Assembly: GCF_041359055.1 (NCBI RefSeq)
Contig: NZ_JBGJKZ010000002.1
Span: 310,001-374,000 of the forward strand
From: Paenalcaligenes hominis_A
GTDB lineage: Bacteria; Pseudomonadota; Gammaproteobacteria; Burkholderiales; Burkholderiaceae_B
DNA length: 64,000 nt
Direction of reading: 5' to 3'
A program made the position numbers and the translations under genes. Below the pieces are notes generated by a model. That model was not told where the DNA came from, searched no databases, and was given only the letters and a program-made list of their open reading frames with translations. This document shows, in pieces, positions 53,064-62,432 of the stretch (positions within the stretch are counted from its first letter, which is position 1; every line of letters begins with the position of its first letter).

Positions 53064-54518
53064 ATGAGTTCAACTGTAAAGACCTATTATCCCTATATTA
53101 ATGGTCAGTTTTGGCAATCCGAAGGCCAGCCGATGAAAGAGGTAAGAAACCCTTTCAACGGAGACTTAATTGGGAAGGCTTACTTAGCCACAGCAGCAGA
53201 TATTGAGCTTGCCCTAGCCAGCGCCGAGCGCGCTCAAAAAGACTGGGGTAACACATTAGCCAAAGAAAGGGAGGCTGTCTTATTAAAAGCGGCTGACATT
53301 GTAGAGCGTCGTCGCTTAGAGATCGTCAAAGTACTAGTTGAAGAGGGCGGGAACGTCTTTGGTAAAGCAATGTTTGAGTGCGACTACATTATTAGCACTT
53401 TTCGTATTGCAGCGGGTCAAGCACGTGATATACGTGGTGAAACCTTGCCTACAGAAATACCAAATCGCTTATCGATGACCATACGTCGGCCCGTAGGAGT
53501 GGTGGTAGGCATTGGACCATTTAATGCGCCCTTGTTATTAAACGGCAAAAAACTTGCGCCCGCATTAGCTGCTGGCAATAGTTTTATTTTAAAACCTTCG
53601 CCGTATACACCCTTAGCGGCTTTGCTCTTTGCAGAGATTCTTGAAGAAGCAGGGTTACCACCTGGAGTATTAAGTGTTATTCCTACTACAGACGACGCAA
53701 TGGGCGACACGCTTTTTTCTGACCATCGCGTCAAATTAATTACATTTACTGGCTCAGCTCGTGTAGGGCGCTTTTTAGCCGAACTGGCTGGGCGCTATCA
53801 AAAACGCATTGTCTTAGAGTTAGGAGGAAAAAGCCCTTTAGTCATATTAGCGGATGCAGACTTAGACTATGCTGTGCGTTCTGCCGCGTTTGGAATCTTT
53901 TTCAACCAAGGCCAAGTGTGTATGGCTAACTCGCGCATCATCGTTGAAGCGCCAATTTATGATGCGTTTTGTGAAGCCTTTGCCAAAAAAGTCAAACAAG
54001 TCCCCTTTGGTGATCCTGCTCTAGAGCAAACTGCAGTAGGCCCTTTAATAGACTCCAATCAGGTCAACTTTATACAAAATCATATTAATGATGCTATTTC
54101 TAAAGGAGCCAGTTTACTCACAGGAGGCAAAGCTATAGGAAATATACTGGAACCTTCCGTATTGGTAGACGTGGAACCAGGAATGGAAGTCTACAGTGAA
54201 GAAAGCTTTGGGCCATTAGCTGCTCTGTACAAAGCACGCGATTTTGATCATGCCGTAGACATTGCCAATGATACCTCCTACGGTTTGTCCTCAGGTATTG
54301 TGACGAATGACCTACAAAAAGCGTTTGATTTTGCTTTGCGAGTAGAGGCCGGATCTGTACACATTAATGATAACGCCTTTGACGACGATCCGAACGCACC
54401 GTTTGGTGGGTTTAAAGATAGTGGGTATGGCAAAGAAAACGGACGTTATTCGATTGAGGACATGACTGAACTGAAATGGGTCACGGTGCAATTAGGAGAG
54501 CGCCCGTTGCCGTTTTAA
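53064..54518 (+). CDS. Aldehyde dehydrogenase, aromatic (benzaldehyde/vanillin) type
   Basis: A 484-residue ALDH. Features are GPFNAPLLLNGKKLAPALAAGN (with the catalytic Asn), VLELGGKSPLVIL (Glu) and FNQGQVCMANSRI (Cys). The C-terminal motif is FGGFKDSGYGKENG. Its overall sequence resembles vanillin and benzaldehyde dehydrogenases, which turn aromatic aldehydes into acids such as vanillate. The start has TTAGGAGACGAC upstream. Flanked by two AraC regulators and near vanA/vanB-type genes. Confidence 0.87.
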   Translation: MSSTVKTYYPYINGQFWQSEGQPMKEVRNPFNGDLIGKAYLATAADIELALASAERAQKDWGNTLAKEREAVLLKAADIVERRRLEIVKVLVEEGGNVFGKAMFECDYIISTFRIAAGQARDIRGETLPTEIPNRLSMTIRRPVGVVVGIGPFNAPLLLNGKKLAPALAAGNSFILKPSPYTPLAALLFAEILEEAGLPPGVLSVIPTTDDAMGDTLFSDHRVKLITFTGSARVGRFLAELAGRYQKRIVLELGGKSPLVILADADLDYAVRSAAFGIFFNQGQVCMANSRIIVEAPIYDAFCEAFAKKVKQVPFGDPALEQTAVGPLIDSNQVNFIQNHINDAISKGASLLTGGKAIGNILEPSVLVDVEPGMEVYSEESFGPLAALYKARDFDHAVDIANDTSYGLSSGIVTNDLQKAFDFALRVEAGSVHINDNAFDDDPNAPFGGFKDSGYGKENGRYSIEDMTELKWVTVQLGERPLPF

Positions 54519-54727
54519 AACGCAGTTGTATCGCGGCGTGTTTTGTTTTAATAAACCCCATAATCTGCCCATCAAGTAAATGTGATAGACAGCTCACCCC
54601 CATGCTTGTGCACGTAGACGAGTGGCTTTCACAAAGCTTCTAGTAGGGTATGCCCATCTGCAGCAGCCATTAGAAACACTCTATCATGCTCTCAGTAGAG
54701 GTTAAATCTAAGTAAAGGGTAGACTTT

Positions 54728-55774
54728 ATGCAGACACAGCTTACGCTTGATGTATCGCCTATTTACTCTTATCCCATTATCCAGTCCCGATCTGCGGTTA
54801 AATCCCACCAAGAACTTAGTCACAGCATTTCAGGTCATGAATTAGAGTGGCGTAAAGGTAAAGTGAATACTCGACTTTTTCGCTATAACCTCGAGCAAAT
54901 AAGCATGATGGTACTGGGCTACGGGGCAGAGGTAGAAATTCAAGCCGTAAAATTTCAGGGGTTTAGCTTAGTGCAAATTCCTTTGCGCGGCACAACCGAA
55001 ATAATAAGTGATGGGGTGTCGGTTATAGCCAAACCAGGAGAAACCGTTATTGTTACCCCAAAAGAAAAAGTACAAACACTGTGGCAATTGGGATGTGAGC
55101 AATTGCTTTTAAAAATCCCTCATCATCTAATCAGTCACTTAGCTCAGGAAAGTGTATCACCACAACTTCGCCCCCAGGGCACTTCTGCTTTATGTCCTGC
55201 TTATAAAATACAACCTCAAATCACCCAGCAATGGTATGCACTACTTCAGCAACTAGTCATGCTGCCAAACTTGTATGGAACAAAAGGACTAAAATCGGTT
55301 TGGCTTCGCCATTTTGAGACCAATATTGCATTGTTTTTACTAAGCCATCAGCCCAGCGTAGACCAAACAGAAATTACGCCCCTGTTGCCCAAGCAAAACC
55401 ATACCAGTATTACAACCGACATTAATCAAAATCGTTTAATGCAACTAAAGCGCTACGTACAAGCCCATTTAACGGAAAAAATAACGCTAGCCAATTTAGC
55501 CCAAGTTGCCGGGGTCAGCACTCGCACCCTAAATGTGCTTTGCCATCGACAAGTAGGCATGTCACCCATGACGTGGTTACGCACAATTCGGCTTGATGCC
55601 GTTCGGCAAGCACTTTTAGCTAACTCTACAACAAGTATTACGGAGCAGGCACTAGCACATGGCTTTGATCATTTAGGTCGATTTTCTTCTTATTATCAGG
55701 CACGTTTTGGCGAGCTTCCAAAAAACACCAGACAGAATCTCACCAAAACAGCCAAATCCACAATTAACGAATAA
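54728..55774 (+). CDS. AraC family transcriptional regulator
   Basis: A 348-residue protein. The N-terminal ligand domain spans about 1-215 (SLVQIPLRGTTEI). The C-terminal DNA-binding domain has KITLANLAQVAGVSTRTLNVLCHRQ and a second HTH ending GFDHLGRFSSYYQARFGELP. It overlaps by 11 bp the end of the convergent cupin gene. It probably controls the neighbouring aldehyde dehydrogenase or cupin genes. A long leader (209 bp) precedes it. Confidence 0.88.
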   Translation: MQTQLTLDVSPIYSYPIIQSRSAVKSHQELSHSISGHELEWRKGKVNTRLFRYNLEQISMMVLGYGAEVEIQAVKFQGFSLVQIPLRGTTEIISDGVSVIAKPGETVIVTPKEKVQTLWQLGCEQLLLKIPHHLISHLAQESVSPQLRPQGTSALCPAYKIQPQITQQWYALLQQLVMLPNLYGTKGLKSVWLRHFETNIALFLLSHQPSVDQTEITPLLPKQNHTSITTDINQNRLMQLKRYVQAHLTEKITLANLAQVAGVSTRTLNVLCHRQVGMSPMTWLRTIRLDAVRQALLANSTTSITEQALAHGFDHLGRFSSYYQARFGELPKNTRQNLTKTAKSTINE

Positions 55775-56276
55775 AGAGCGCTTCATTAATAGGGAGATTA
55801 TGCTTCTCACAGTACGTAAGGTAATGATCTATCATCCAAAACACATCGACTATTTCAATAATACGATCATTTTCATCTAAAAACTCAACCGGCGTGCCTA
55901 GCTGAAACAGGGTTTCCATTCCTGTGTCTGTCATTAAAGTATGAGCTCGCCCAGGTGCTTCATTAAAATACGATCCGGCCGTAGCCACCCAATCGTATTC
56001 TTTATAATAAAGACTACCAGATAACACATAACCCATCACTGGGGCTCGATGTCGATGGCGGCCTAAAGCGCCCCCTTGGGTAGCTCTCATAATATGCACA
56101 GAGACATTATTACGAATATCAAAACTTAGATGCCGCAAGGAAACAATATCGTTCATGGGTATCCAAGGAGACGTCTGCTCAGAAGCATCTAAATAACCTT
56201 CTTCCGGCGCAAACCTTGCACGTATCTCATCTAAACGTTCTTCAAGAGCGATATAGCTATCAGTATTTTGTCTCAT
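55764..56276 (-). CDS. Cupin of the 2,4'-dihydroxyacetophenone dioxygenase type
   Basis: A 170-residue single-cupin protein. The first cupin motif GRHRHRAPVMGYVLSGSLYY supplies two His and a possible further ligand, and the second motif EAPGRAHTL gives the third His. The general sequence, including PWIPMNDIVSLRHLSFD, resembles the dihydroxyacetophenone dioxygenase family, which cleaves a C-C bond in the side chain of hydroxyacetophenones with ferrous iron. ATG 56276 with GGGAA upstream is chosen. A TTG at 56297 is in frame. Its place beside vanillate-type genes suggests a role on acetophenone-type lignin fragments. Confidence 0.75.
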   Translation of the reverse strand: MRQNTDSYIALEERLDEIRARFAPEEGYLDASEQTSPWIPMNDIVSLRHLSFDIRNNVSVHIMRATQGGALGRHRHRAPVMGYVLSGSLYYKEYDWVATAGSYFNEAPGRAHTLMTDTGMETLFQLGTPVEFLDENDRIIEIVDVFWMIDHYLTYCEKHNLPINEALFIR

Positions 56277-56471
56277 CCAATTTCCCTTTGTTATCAAACA
56301 CTTGTTTTATAATGGGCTTCACAGTCTATGACTTATTCAGCTCAAAATTTAGTGTAAAGACAAGGGTCTAATAAAAATAGCCATAATACGCATGCGCGAT
56401 TATCCGTTTTTTGCATTGTAAGGGTAAGTTATGACTTATAGAGAAGGCACTACTTTGAGCATATGTCTCTT

Positions 56472-56933
56472 TTAAGGTCGATATTCATTTACATAGTCTA
56501 TTTGACTATGTAAACGGTTAAGTATGTCGACAAAAATCTCTCTTTCCTCTGGAGTTAAGGTTTTTAAAAGTCGCCGTTCTCTTTCCTGAGCAATCTCAAA
56601 AATTTCATCATGTAGACGATAGCCTTCAGCAGTAAGACTTAAACACTGCTTTCTAGCATCTTTTTTATCTGGTTCAGACTGTATATAGCCTGCCGTCTGT
56701 AATGTTTGCACTGATTTGCTAACAGCGCTTTTATCTAAGCCAATAACTTGGCAAACGCGTTGTGCAGGAATGTGGCTTTCTACTACAAGCATAGATAAAA
56801 CACGCCATTCAACAATACCAATATTGAAACGCTCCCTATACAGTTGAGAGGATCCGGAGGAGAGCTTGTTAGCAATAAAGGTAAGTAGAGCAGGGGTGTA
56901 ACGCTCAAGGTCTAGTTTTTTAGTCGACGTCAT
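56472..56933 (-). CDS. MarR family transcriptional regulator
   Basis: A 153-residue protein with the MarR winged helix: SHIPAQRVCQVIGLDKSAVSKSVQTLQTAGYIQSEPDKKDARKQCLSLT-like sequence (about 55-100), including the wing DKKDAR. It is divergent from the vanB/vanA-type operon with palindromes between, so it is the likely repressor released by the aromatic substrate or its breakdown product. Confidence 0.9.
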   Translation of the reverse strand: MTSTKKLDLERYTPALLTFIANKLSSGSSQLYRERFNIGIVEWRVLSMLVVESHIPAQRVCQVIGLDKSAVSKSVQTLQTAGYIQSEPDKKDARKQCLSLTAEGYRLHDEIFEIAQERERRLLKTLTPEEREIFVDILNRLHSQIDYVNEYRP

Positions 56934-56962
56934 AATTTATAAGATGCCTTAGGGTAAACATT

Positions 56963-57020
56963 AGTTGATACATCAACTTATTGTTTTTATAGTTGAATCG
57001 TTGGTAAGTCAACTAATTGA
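56963..57020. promoter_or_regulatory. Palindromic operator sites for the MarR regulator
   Basis: AGTTGATACATCAACT (56963-56978) is a 6+6 bp inverted repeat. A second copy with the same TCAA/TTGA half-sites, TCAACTAATTGA, is at 57009-57020, and a lone AGTTGA half-site lies at 56991-56996. Both lie between the divergent marR and vanB genes, so one protein could control both promoters. Confidence 0.68.
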
Positions 57021-57105
57021 TGGGCTAAGGCTTAGAAATAAGCCTCTGCACATCACTTAGTTTATTTGATGATAACTGCATCTGAAAAGCTAGGGTTGTA
57101 CAGCT

Positions 57106-58065
57106 ATGGATACGAATACTTTGAATCTTATTGTCTCACGAAGAGTGCAAGAGGCCGAGGACATAATCAGCTTGGATTTAGTTTCAGCTGATGGGGGGCT
57201 ACTGCCCACTTTTAAACCAGGTGCTCACCTTGATCTCCACCTGCCTAATGGTTTAATTCGTCAATATTCTTTATGCCATCCTGCATCCAAATCTATAGAT
57301 AAGTACTCTATCGCCGTTCAGCGAGAAAAAGAGTCTAGGGGCGGATCAAAAGCAGTACACGATCAATTAATAGAGGGGTTCTCTCTAAGCGCTAGTACAC
57401 CTAGAAACCTATTTGAGTTAGCACCTAAAGCAGATCTGCATGTATTGCTAGCGGGTGGCATAGGTATTACTCCTTTGATTTGTATGGCTCAAGAACTTGC
57501 AAGAAAAAAAGAAAGCTTTGAGCTTCATTATTTTTGTCGTTCACAAGAACGTGCTGCCTTTAGAAGTCTCTTAGCCTCCGAAGGTTTAGCGTCCTCAGTT
57601 CATCTGCATATACAAACAGATAGTCGCTCTGAAATAGCTAGGATTTTGAAAAAACCTAATCCAAAGACTCATCTTTATATGTGTGGTCCTACTGGTTTTA
57701 TGGATTATGTCTTAGAGGTTGCTCATCAAAACCACTGGGAGAGCACAAATATACATAAAGAGTACTTTGCTGTAGAGGCAGCTCCGCAGCAAGGAGATCA
57801 AAGTTTTGAAGTACGGATTGCCAGCACAGGAAAGACATATCAAATACCTGTGGATAAAACAGTTTTTGAGGTATTAGACGAAGCGGGCGTAGATATCCCT
57901 GTGTCTTGTGAGCAAGGGATTTGCGGTAGCTGTGTGACCGGGGTGCTAAGTGGCGTACCTGATCATAGAGATCATTTTCTAACAGACGATGAAAAGGCAG
58001 CAGGCAATTGCTTCACTCCATGCTGTTCACGAGCACAAAGCCCAAGCTTATTACTTGACCTTTAA
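57106..58065 (+). CDS. vanB: Vanillate O-demethylase-type oxidoreductase subunit (VanB family)
   Basis: A 319-residue electron-transfer protein. An FMN/FAD barrel (about 1-105, RQYSLCHPAS) and an NAD-binding domain (about 106-225, LAGGIGITPLICMA) are followed by a C-terminal [2Fe-2S] domain (about 232-319) with CEQGICGSCVTGVL. The domain order FNR-ferredoxin is that of phthalate dioxygenase reductase and VanB. It would reduce the Rieske oxygenase encoded next. Divergent from marR. The substrate cannot be fixed from sequence. Confidence 0.85.
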   Translation: MDTNTLNLIVSRRVQEAEDIISLDLVSADGGLLPTFKPGAHLDLHLPNGLIRQYSLCHPASKSIDKYSIAVQREKESRGGSKAVHDQLIEGFSLSASTPRNLFELAPKADLHVLLAGGIGITPLICMAQELARKKESFELHYFCRSQERAAFRSLLASEGLASSVHLHIQTDSRSEIARILKKPNPKTHLYMCGPTGFMDYVLEVAHQNHWESTNIHKEYFAVEAAPQQGDQSFEVRIASTGKTYQIPVDKTVFEVLDEAGVDIPVSCEQGICGSCVTGVLSGVPDHRDHFLTDDEKAAGNCFTPCCSRAQSPSLLLDL

Positions 58066-58099
58066 ATAAATGAATCAAAATTAATTTTGAGGAACGACA

Positions 58100-59215
58100 A
58101 TGACTATTGCAACAGTAGAAACTACAAAAAATACAGCAGGAAAAAATAAATTCCCTCTTAATCAGTGGTATGTAGCAGCTCTTTCATCTGAATTGAAAGA
58201 TAAACCTATTGGCCGCACCCTGCTTGAAAAACCTATTGTGCTTTTCAGAATGGGAGATGGAACGGTTGCTGCACTAGAGGATCGGTGCTGTCATCGCGCA
58301 TTACCTCTTTCCAACGGAATGGTAGAGAGCTGTGGATTACGATGTGGTTATCATGGCTTGCTATTTAATCAAGAGGGAAAATGTATTGAAATCCCTGGTC
58401 AGGAAAAAATTCCATCTAGAGCTAAAGTGGCTTCGTATCGTGCTCAAGAGCGTGATGGCCTGATTTGGCTGTGGTTTGGTCAAGATCAATATACAGAACC
58501 CACTTGCAATGCACCGTCTTATTTCGTGCACAGCGATCCAAAGTACGTCTACGGTGGGGGAGTTTATTATTACAACGCCCCATATCAGTTAATTCATGAC
58601 AACTTATTGGATTTAAGTCATTTGGCTTATGTACATCCACATACTATTGGCGGGAATGCAAAAATTCACATGAATGCAGAAATGAAAGTGGAAAGTGAAG
58701 GGGACAAGGTAAAGGTGGTCCGTTATATGCCTAACTCAGAGCCTCCAGCAACCTATACTGCTGCTTATACATTTAACGGGAATGTGGATCGCTGGCAAGA
58801 GATTGATTTTCATGTCACGCACCTTTTAATTTGGACAGGTGCGATTGATCACAATACCGCAGAGTTAACTGACCCCGAACGAGGGGGCTTCCATATGCGT
58901 GGATTCCATGGCATCACCCCTGAAACAGAAACGACTTGTCACTATTTTTGGACTATGGCCACAAACCCTAGCAATAATGTTGAGGAAATAAAAAAGAAGG
59001 TAATTGAGCAGACTCAACTAACTTTTGATGAAGATAAGGAAATAATTGAAAAACAGTATCAAAATATGCTGCGTTTTGGACCTAAACCGATGGTTGATAT
59101 TCATGTTGATGTGGGAGCTAATCGTGCTCGCAGGATTATTGAGAGATTATGCCTAAAAGAAGAGCCTCATTCTGAGCCAACGCAAGAAGGTATTTTAGAG
59201 GCTGCCATCGCCTAA
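58100..59215 (+). CDS. vanA: Rieske oxygenase, vanillate O-demethylase type (VanA family)
   Basis: A 371-residue oxygenase subunit. The Rieske ligands are C63-x-H65 and C82-x2-H85 (RCGYHGLLF). The mononuclear iron site has D171, H174 and H179 (DNLLDLSHLAYVHPHTIG), here with the usual bridging Asp. The C-terminal domain resembles vanillate and toluenesulfonate O-demethylases. The enzyme would convert a methoxyl group to a hydroxyl, releasing formaldehyde. GAGGAACGAC precedes the ATG. It lies 34 bp after vanB, the reverse of the common vanA-vanB order. Confidence 0.85.
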   Translation: MTIATVETTKNTAGKNKFPLNQWYVAALSSELKDKPIGRTLLEKPIVLFRMGDGTVAALEDRCCHRALPLSNGMVESCGLRCGYHGLLFNQEGKCIEIPGQEKIPSRAKVASYRAQERDGLIWLWFGQDQYTEPTCNAPSYFVHSDPKYVYGGGVYYYNAPYQLIHDNLLDLSHLAYVHPHTIGGNAKIHMNAEMKVESEGDKVKVVRYMPNSEPPATYTAAYTFNGNVDRWQEIDFHVTHLLIWTGAIDHNTAELTDPERGGFHMRGFHGITPETETTCHYFWTMATNPSNNVEEIKKKVIEQTQLTFDEDKEIIEKQYQNMLRFGPKPMVDIHVDVGANRARRIIERLCLKEEPHSEPTQEGILEAAIA

Positions 59216-59292
59216 GCGATTTAAGCAAAGAGCAAGCAAAGTAGTCTATTTCCTAGAAGCACTTTGCTTACAAAAATAATGAGGGGACAAAA

Positions 59293-60624
59293 ATGAAATC
59301 TTCAGTCGCTACAGGCATGAGTCAAAAACCAATGAGTATTTTTCAATGGTTTGTTATTTCTCTGTGCTTTTTAATCAATATGCTAGATGGATTTGATGTC
59401 TTGGTTATGGCATTCACAGCCTCCTCTGTATCCAATGAGTGGGGACTTGGAGGGGTACAGTTAGGTTACTTATTAAGCGCTGGACTGATAGGAATGGCCT
59501 TAGGGTCGTTAATCATAGCTCCTTGGGCAGATCATATAGGACGCCGTCCTTTAATAATGATTTGCATAACAATTACAGGCTTCGGCATGTTGGCCTCGGC
59601 GTACGCACAATCAGCTTTACATTTAGGGACTCTTCGCGTATTAACAGGGCTTGGGATAGGAGGGATTCTTGCGAGTAGTTATGTTATAGCAGGAGAATAT
59701 GCTTCAGACCGTTGGCGTGGTTTAGCAATCAGCCTACAAGCCACGGCCTATGCTTTAGGAGCAACAATAGGTGGATTAATTGCAACTCAGATTATTCCTA
59801 GCTTAGGTTGGAGGCCAGTTTTTTTCTATGGCGGTATAGTCACCTTAATTACCCTTCCTATCCTATTTATTTGGCTTCCTGAGTCCCTAGACTTTTTAAT
59901 GTCTAAACGACCTAAAGATGCTCTTAAAAAGGTAAACTTGATTCACTCCAAAATTGGACTGCAGTTATTTAATAAGCTCCCTGATATTTCAAGCTCGGAA
60001 CTGGGCCCTAAAACCAATAAAGTCGGAAGTTTATTTTCATCGGGATTGGCAGCTTCTACCTTATTAATTTGGGTAGCTTTCTTCATGATCATGTTCACCT
60101 TTTACTTTGTCATGAGCTGGACGCCTAAACTGTTAGTAACGGCTGGTTTGTCTACCCAACAAGGTATTACTGGTGGTGTATTGCTCAATGTGGGTGGAAT
60201 TGTAGGAACGTCTTTAATTGGGTTCTTAGCTGCTAAATATCGTTTGTCTCGCTTGCTAATCATTTACTTCCTTGTCAGCGCTGTTTTGATGAGCGTCTTT
60301 GTCAGCTTAACTAACAATTTACACTTAGCGTTTTTAACTGCCTTAGCATTAGGTGTGTTTGTTAATGGCTGTGTAGCGGGACTTTACTCTATCACCCCTA
60401 GTATTTACAGTGTCACGCAGCGTGTAACAGGATTAGGCTGGGCCATTGGCATTGGAAGATCAGGAGCTATTTTGTCTCCCTTGGTTGCTGGTGGGCTCAT
60501 TGATGCTAACTGGAGCCCAGAACAGTTATTTACCCTATATGCAGGTGCTTTCTTGTTAGCCGCGCTTGCTATATTTCTGTTGCAACGTAGACCAACCTCT
60601 TTGACAGTGCCACAACCAGCATAA
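59293..60624 (+). CDS. MFS aromatic acid transporter, AAHS family (VanK/PcaK-like)
   Basis: A 443-residue membrane protein with 12 hydrophobic segments. The first helix contains DGFDVLVMAF, the hallmark of aromatic acid:H+ symporters. The loop between helices 2 and 3 reads PWADHIGRRPLIM, and EYASDRWRG follows. It would import vanillate or a related aromatic acid for the demethylase encoded upstream. GAGGGGAC precedes the ATG. A terminator follows. Confidence 0.88.
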   Translation: MKSSVATGMSQKPMSIFQWFVISLCFLINMLDGFDVLVMAFTASSVSNEWGLGGVQLGYLLSAGLIGMALGSLIIAPWADHIGRRPLIMICITITGFGMLASAYAQSALHLGTLRVLTGLGIGGILASSYVIAGEYASDRWRGLAISLQATAYALGATIGGLIATQIIPSLGWRPVFFYGGIVTLITLPILFIWLPESLDFLMSKRPKDALKKVNLIHSKIGLQLFNKLPDISSSELGPKTNKVGSLFSSGLAASTLLIWVAFFMIMFTFYFVMSWTPKLLVTAGLSTQQGITGGVLLNVGGIVGTSLIGFLAAKYRLSRLLIIYFLVSAVLMSVFVSLTNNLHLAFLTALALGVFVNGCVAGLYSITPSIYSVTQRVTGLGWAIGIGRSGAILSPLVAGGLIDANWSPEQLFTLYAGAFLLAALAIFLLQRRPTSLTVPQPA

Positions 60625-60644
60625 AGGCATTTATTTTATACCTC

Positions 60645-60673
60645 ATAGGCTCTTTCATGGAGCCTATTTTTTT
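60645..60673 (+). terminator. Terminator after the aromatic transporter gene
   Basis: ATAGGCTC and GAGCCTAT form a perfect 8-bp stem with a 7-nt loop, followed by six T. Confidence 0.88.
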
Positions 60674-61019
60674 ACGTCGTTCCTCTATATTTATGAACCT
60701 AAGCGTGCAGTTAAAAAAGCCGGTCAACCTTGGCTTTTCTCTTTATCTAAGACCTATACCTATCTAACGAACCTGATATAGAAACTCGTCAACAGCTTGA
60801 GTACATCAATCGGTAGGAAACTTAACCTCTCATCTGGTTCTGATCAGGCTATAGAGGCTAAAAGTTTAGTTAACAGTTTAGAAATCTGGTTTATTGCTTA
60901 AACGATTGTCATGCGGCTACAGTTGAGCGTCATTTTTAATGGTGCTGGTTCATGTTGTAGAAGTGGTGCCGGCCGTCCGGCTTGGCGCGAACTTCTGCCT
61001 TCCAAGACAGAAGAGCAAC
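60674..61019. other. Intergenic stretch before the accessory island
   Basis: No intact gene is visible in these 346 bp. One plus-strand frame (about 60693-60902) contains long sense stretches interrupted by a TAG and might be gene debris, but I cannot identify it. The part next to 61020 is more GC-rich and probably holds the promoter of the AlpA-like gene. It marks the change from catabolic core to accessory DNA. Confidence 0.4.
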
Positions 61020-61256
61020 ATGACTACAACACACAAAAGCAAATCGACCTATTCAATCCTCGAAGACCAATTTGTGACCATGGAATTCATCACAGGGTTA
61101 ACGACCTTAACGAATAAGTGGTTTTACAAACTGATTCAAGAAGGCAAGTTTCCCAAACCAATTAAGTTGAGTCGTAGGCCATTGTGGCTAAAAAGTAAGG
61201 TAGAGCAGTGGCTCAGGCAGAAGATTAAGGTGCCCAGAGCAGAGGTAAGCGCTTAG
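61020..61256 (+). CDS. AlpA-like prophage/island transcriptional regulator
   Basis: A 78-residue protein with an AlpA-type helix-turn-helix: VTMEFITGLTTLTNKWFYKLIQEGKFPKPIKLS followed by the typical WLKSKVEQWL. AlpA-like regulators activate integrase or excisionase genes of cryptic islands. The start at 61020 is chosen because the upstream extension (to 60939) has no family similarity. No integrase is visible in the window. Confidence 0.8.
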   Translation: MTTTHKSKSTYSILEDQFVTMEFITGLTTLTNKWFYKLIQEGKFPKPIKLSRRPLWLKSKVEQWLRQKIKVPRAEVSA

Positions 61257-61312
61257 ATGCCTGTGATTGCTTTAACGCTATACTTAGTAAATCACTTTAC
61301 AGGTAAACCAAG

Positions 61313-62374
61313 ATGAGTCGTTACGATCCACCAATACAAATTAGTCCCAAAATTTTAAACCTGGTTGCTGAGATTAGTGAGTTGCTTGGGCGATACGCAG
61401 AGCGTGAACGTCGGGCTCATTCTCTACGTTTACGCCGAGCTAACCAAATTCGCACTATTCACGGTTCACTAGCAATAGAGGGTAATAGCCTAAGCGTCGA
61501 TCAGATTACGGCTGTTTTAGAGGGCAAGCTTGTTATTGCCCCCCCTCGAGAGGTGCAAGAAGTTAAAAATGCTTTAGCTGTTTATGACAACTTTCATATT
61601 TATCAGCCAGACAAAGAGTCAGACCTATTGGCAGCACACGAGGTCTTAATGACAGGTTTGATGGATGAGAGCGGTCGATATAGAAGTGGTGGCGTTGGCG
61701 TAATGAGCGGCAAGGAGGTTATTCACATGGCACCTCCTGCTAATCAGGTGCCTCGTTTAATGCATGACTTGTTTAACTGGCTTCAACACACTGAACACCA
61801 TCCTTTAGTAGCAAGTGCTATTTTTCATTATGAGTTTGAGTTCATCCACCCATTTGCCGATGGCAAGGGGCGGATGGGCCGCTTATGGCAAAGTTTGATT
61901 TCAGCGAAGTGGAATCCCTTATTTGCTAACTTACCGATTGAGTCCCTCGTCTATGCTAATCAGCTAGATTATTACCAAGCCATTGCAAATAGCACCGCAC
62001 AAACCAATAGCGCACCTTTTGTTGAGTTTATGCTAGGCGTTATTAGCCAAACGTTAAGGCAGCAAATACTAAGTGAAGAGCAAGAGAGCACTCAAGATCT
62101 AGAGCAACGGCTAGAGTCGCAGCTAGAGTTACGGCTAGAGTCAAACCTTGCCGCTAAAGTCTTACTCTTCATTAAAGATCAACCGTTGAGTAAATCAGAG
62201 TTGGCAGCTTCATTAGGGCATAAGTCCATATCAGGTGAGTTAAATAAACAGGTAAAAGCTCTGTTAGAAAAGCAATGGATTCAAATGACGATTCCTGACA
62301 AGCCGACTAGCCGACAGCAAAAATATGAGTTGACGACACAAGGCAAAGAGCTCTTGCAACAGTTAAGTCAATGA
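61313..62374 (+). CDS. Fic family protein with N-terminal inhibitory motif
   Basis: A 353-residue protein. The inhibitory helix motif [ST]xxxE[GN] is present at 52-57 (SLAIEGN). The Fic core motif is at 179-190: HPFADGKGRMGR, where the usual Asn of GNG is Lys. A glutamine- and glutamate-rich coil (about 255-278) follows, then a C-terminal winged helix (about 285-350). Fic enzymes attach AMP or other groups to protein hydroxyls; the catalytic His is present. The gene sits between AlpA and a GIY-YIG gene on an hsdM-containing island, so a defence or regulatory role is possible but unproven. Confidence 0.85.
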   Translation: MSRYDPPIQISPKILNLVAEISELLGRYAERERRAHSLRLRRANQIRTIHGSLAIEGNSLSVDQITAVLEGKLVIAPPREVQEVKNALAVYDNFHIYQPDKESDLLAAHEVLMTGLMDESGRYRSGGVGVMSGKEVIHMAPPANQVPRLMHDLFNWLQHTEHHPLVASAIFHYEFEFIHPFADGKGRMGRLWQSLISAKWNPLFANLPIESLVYANQLDYYQAIANSTAQTNSAPFVEFMLGVISQTLRQQILSEEQESTQDLEQRLESQLELRLESNLAAKVLLFIKDQPLSKSELAASLGHKSISGELNKQVKALLEKQWIQMTIPDKPTSRQQKYELTTQGKELLQQLSQ

Positions 62375-62432
62375 TGAATACAAATGAAATAGTTAAAAAA
62401 GGGGTGGGGCTGTTACAAAAAGGAGAAGTAAA

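Noticed and set aside
60693..60902. Possible decayed gene between the aromatic transporter and AlpA
   Set aside because: Only short sense stretches interrupted by a stop are seen, and no family could be named. Noted only as an intergenic stretch.
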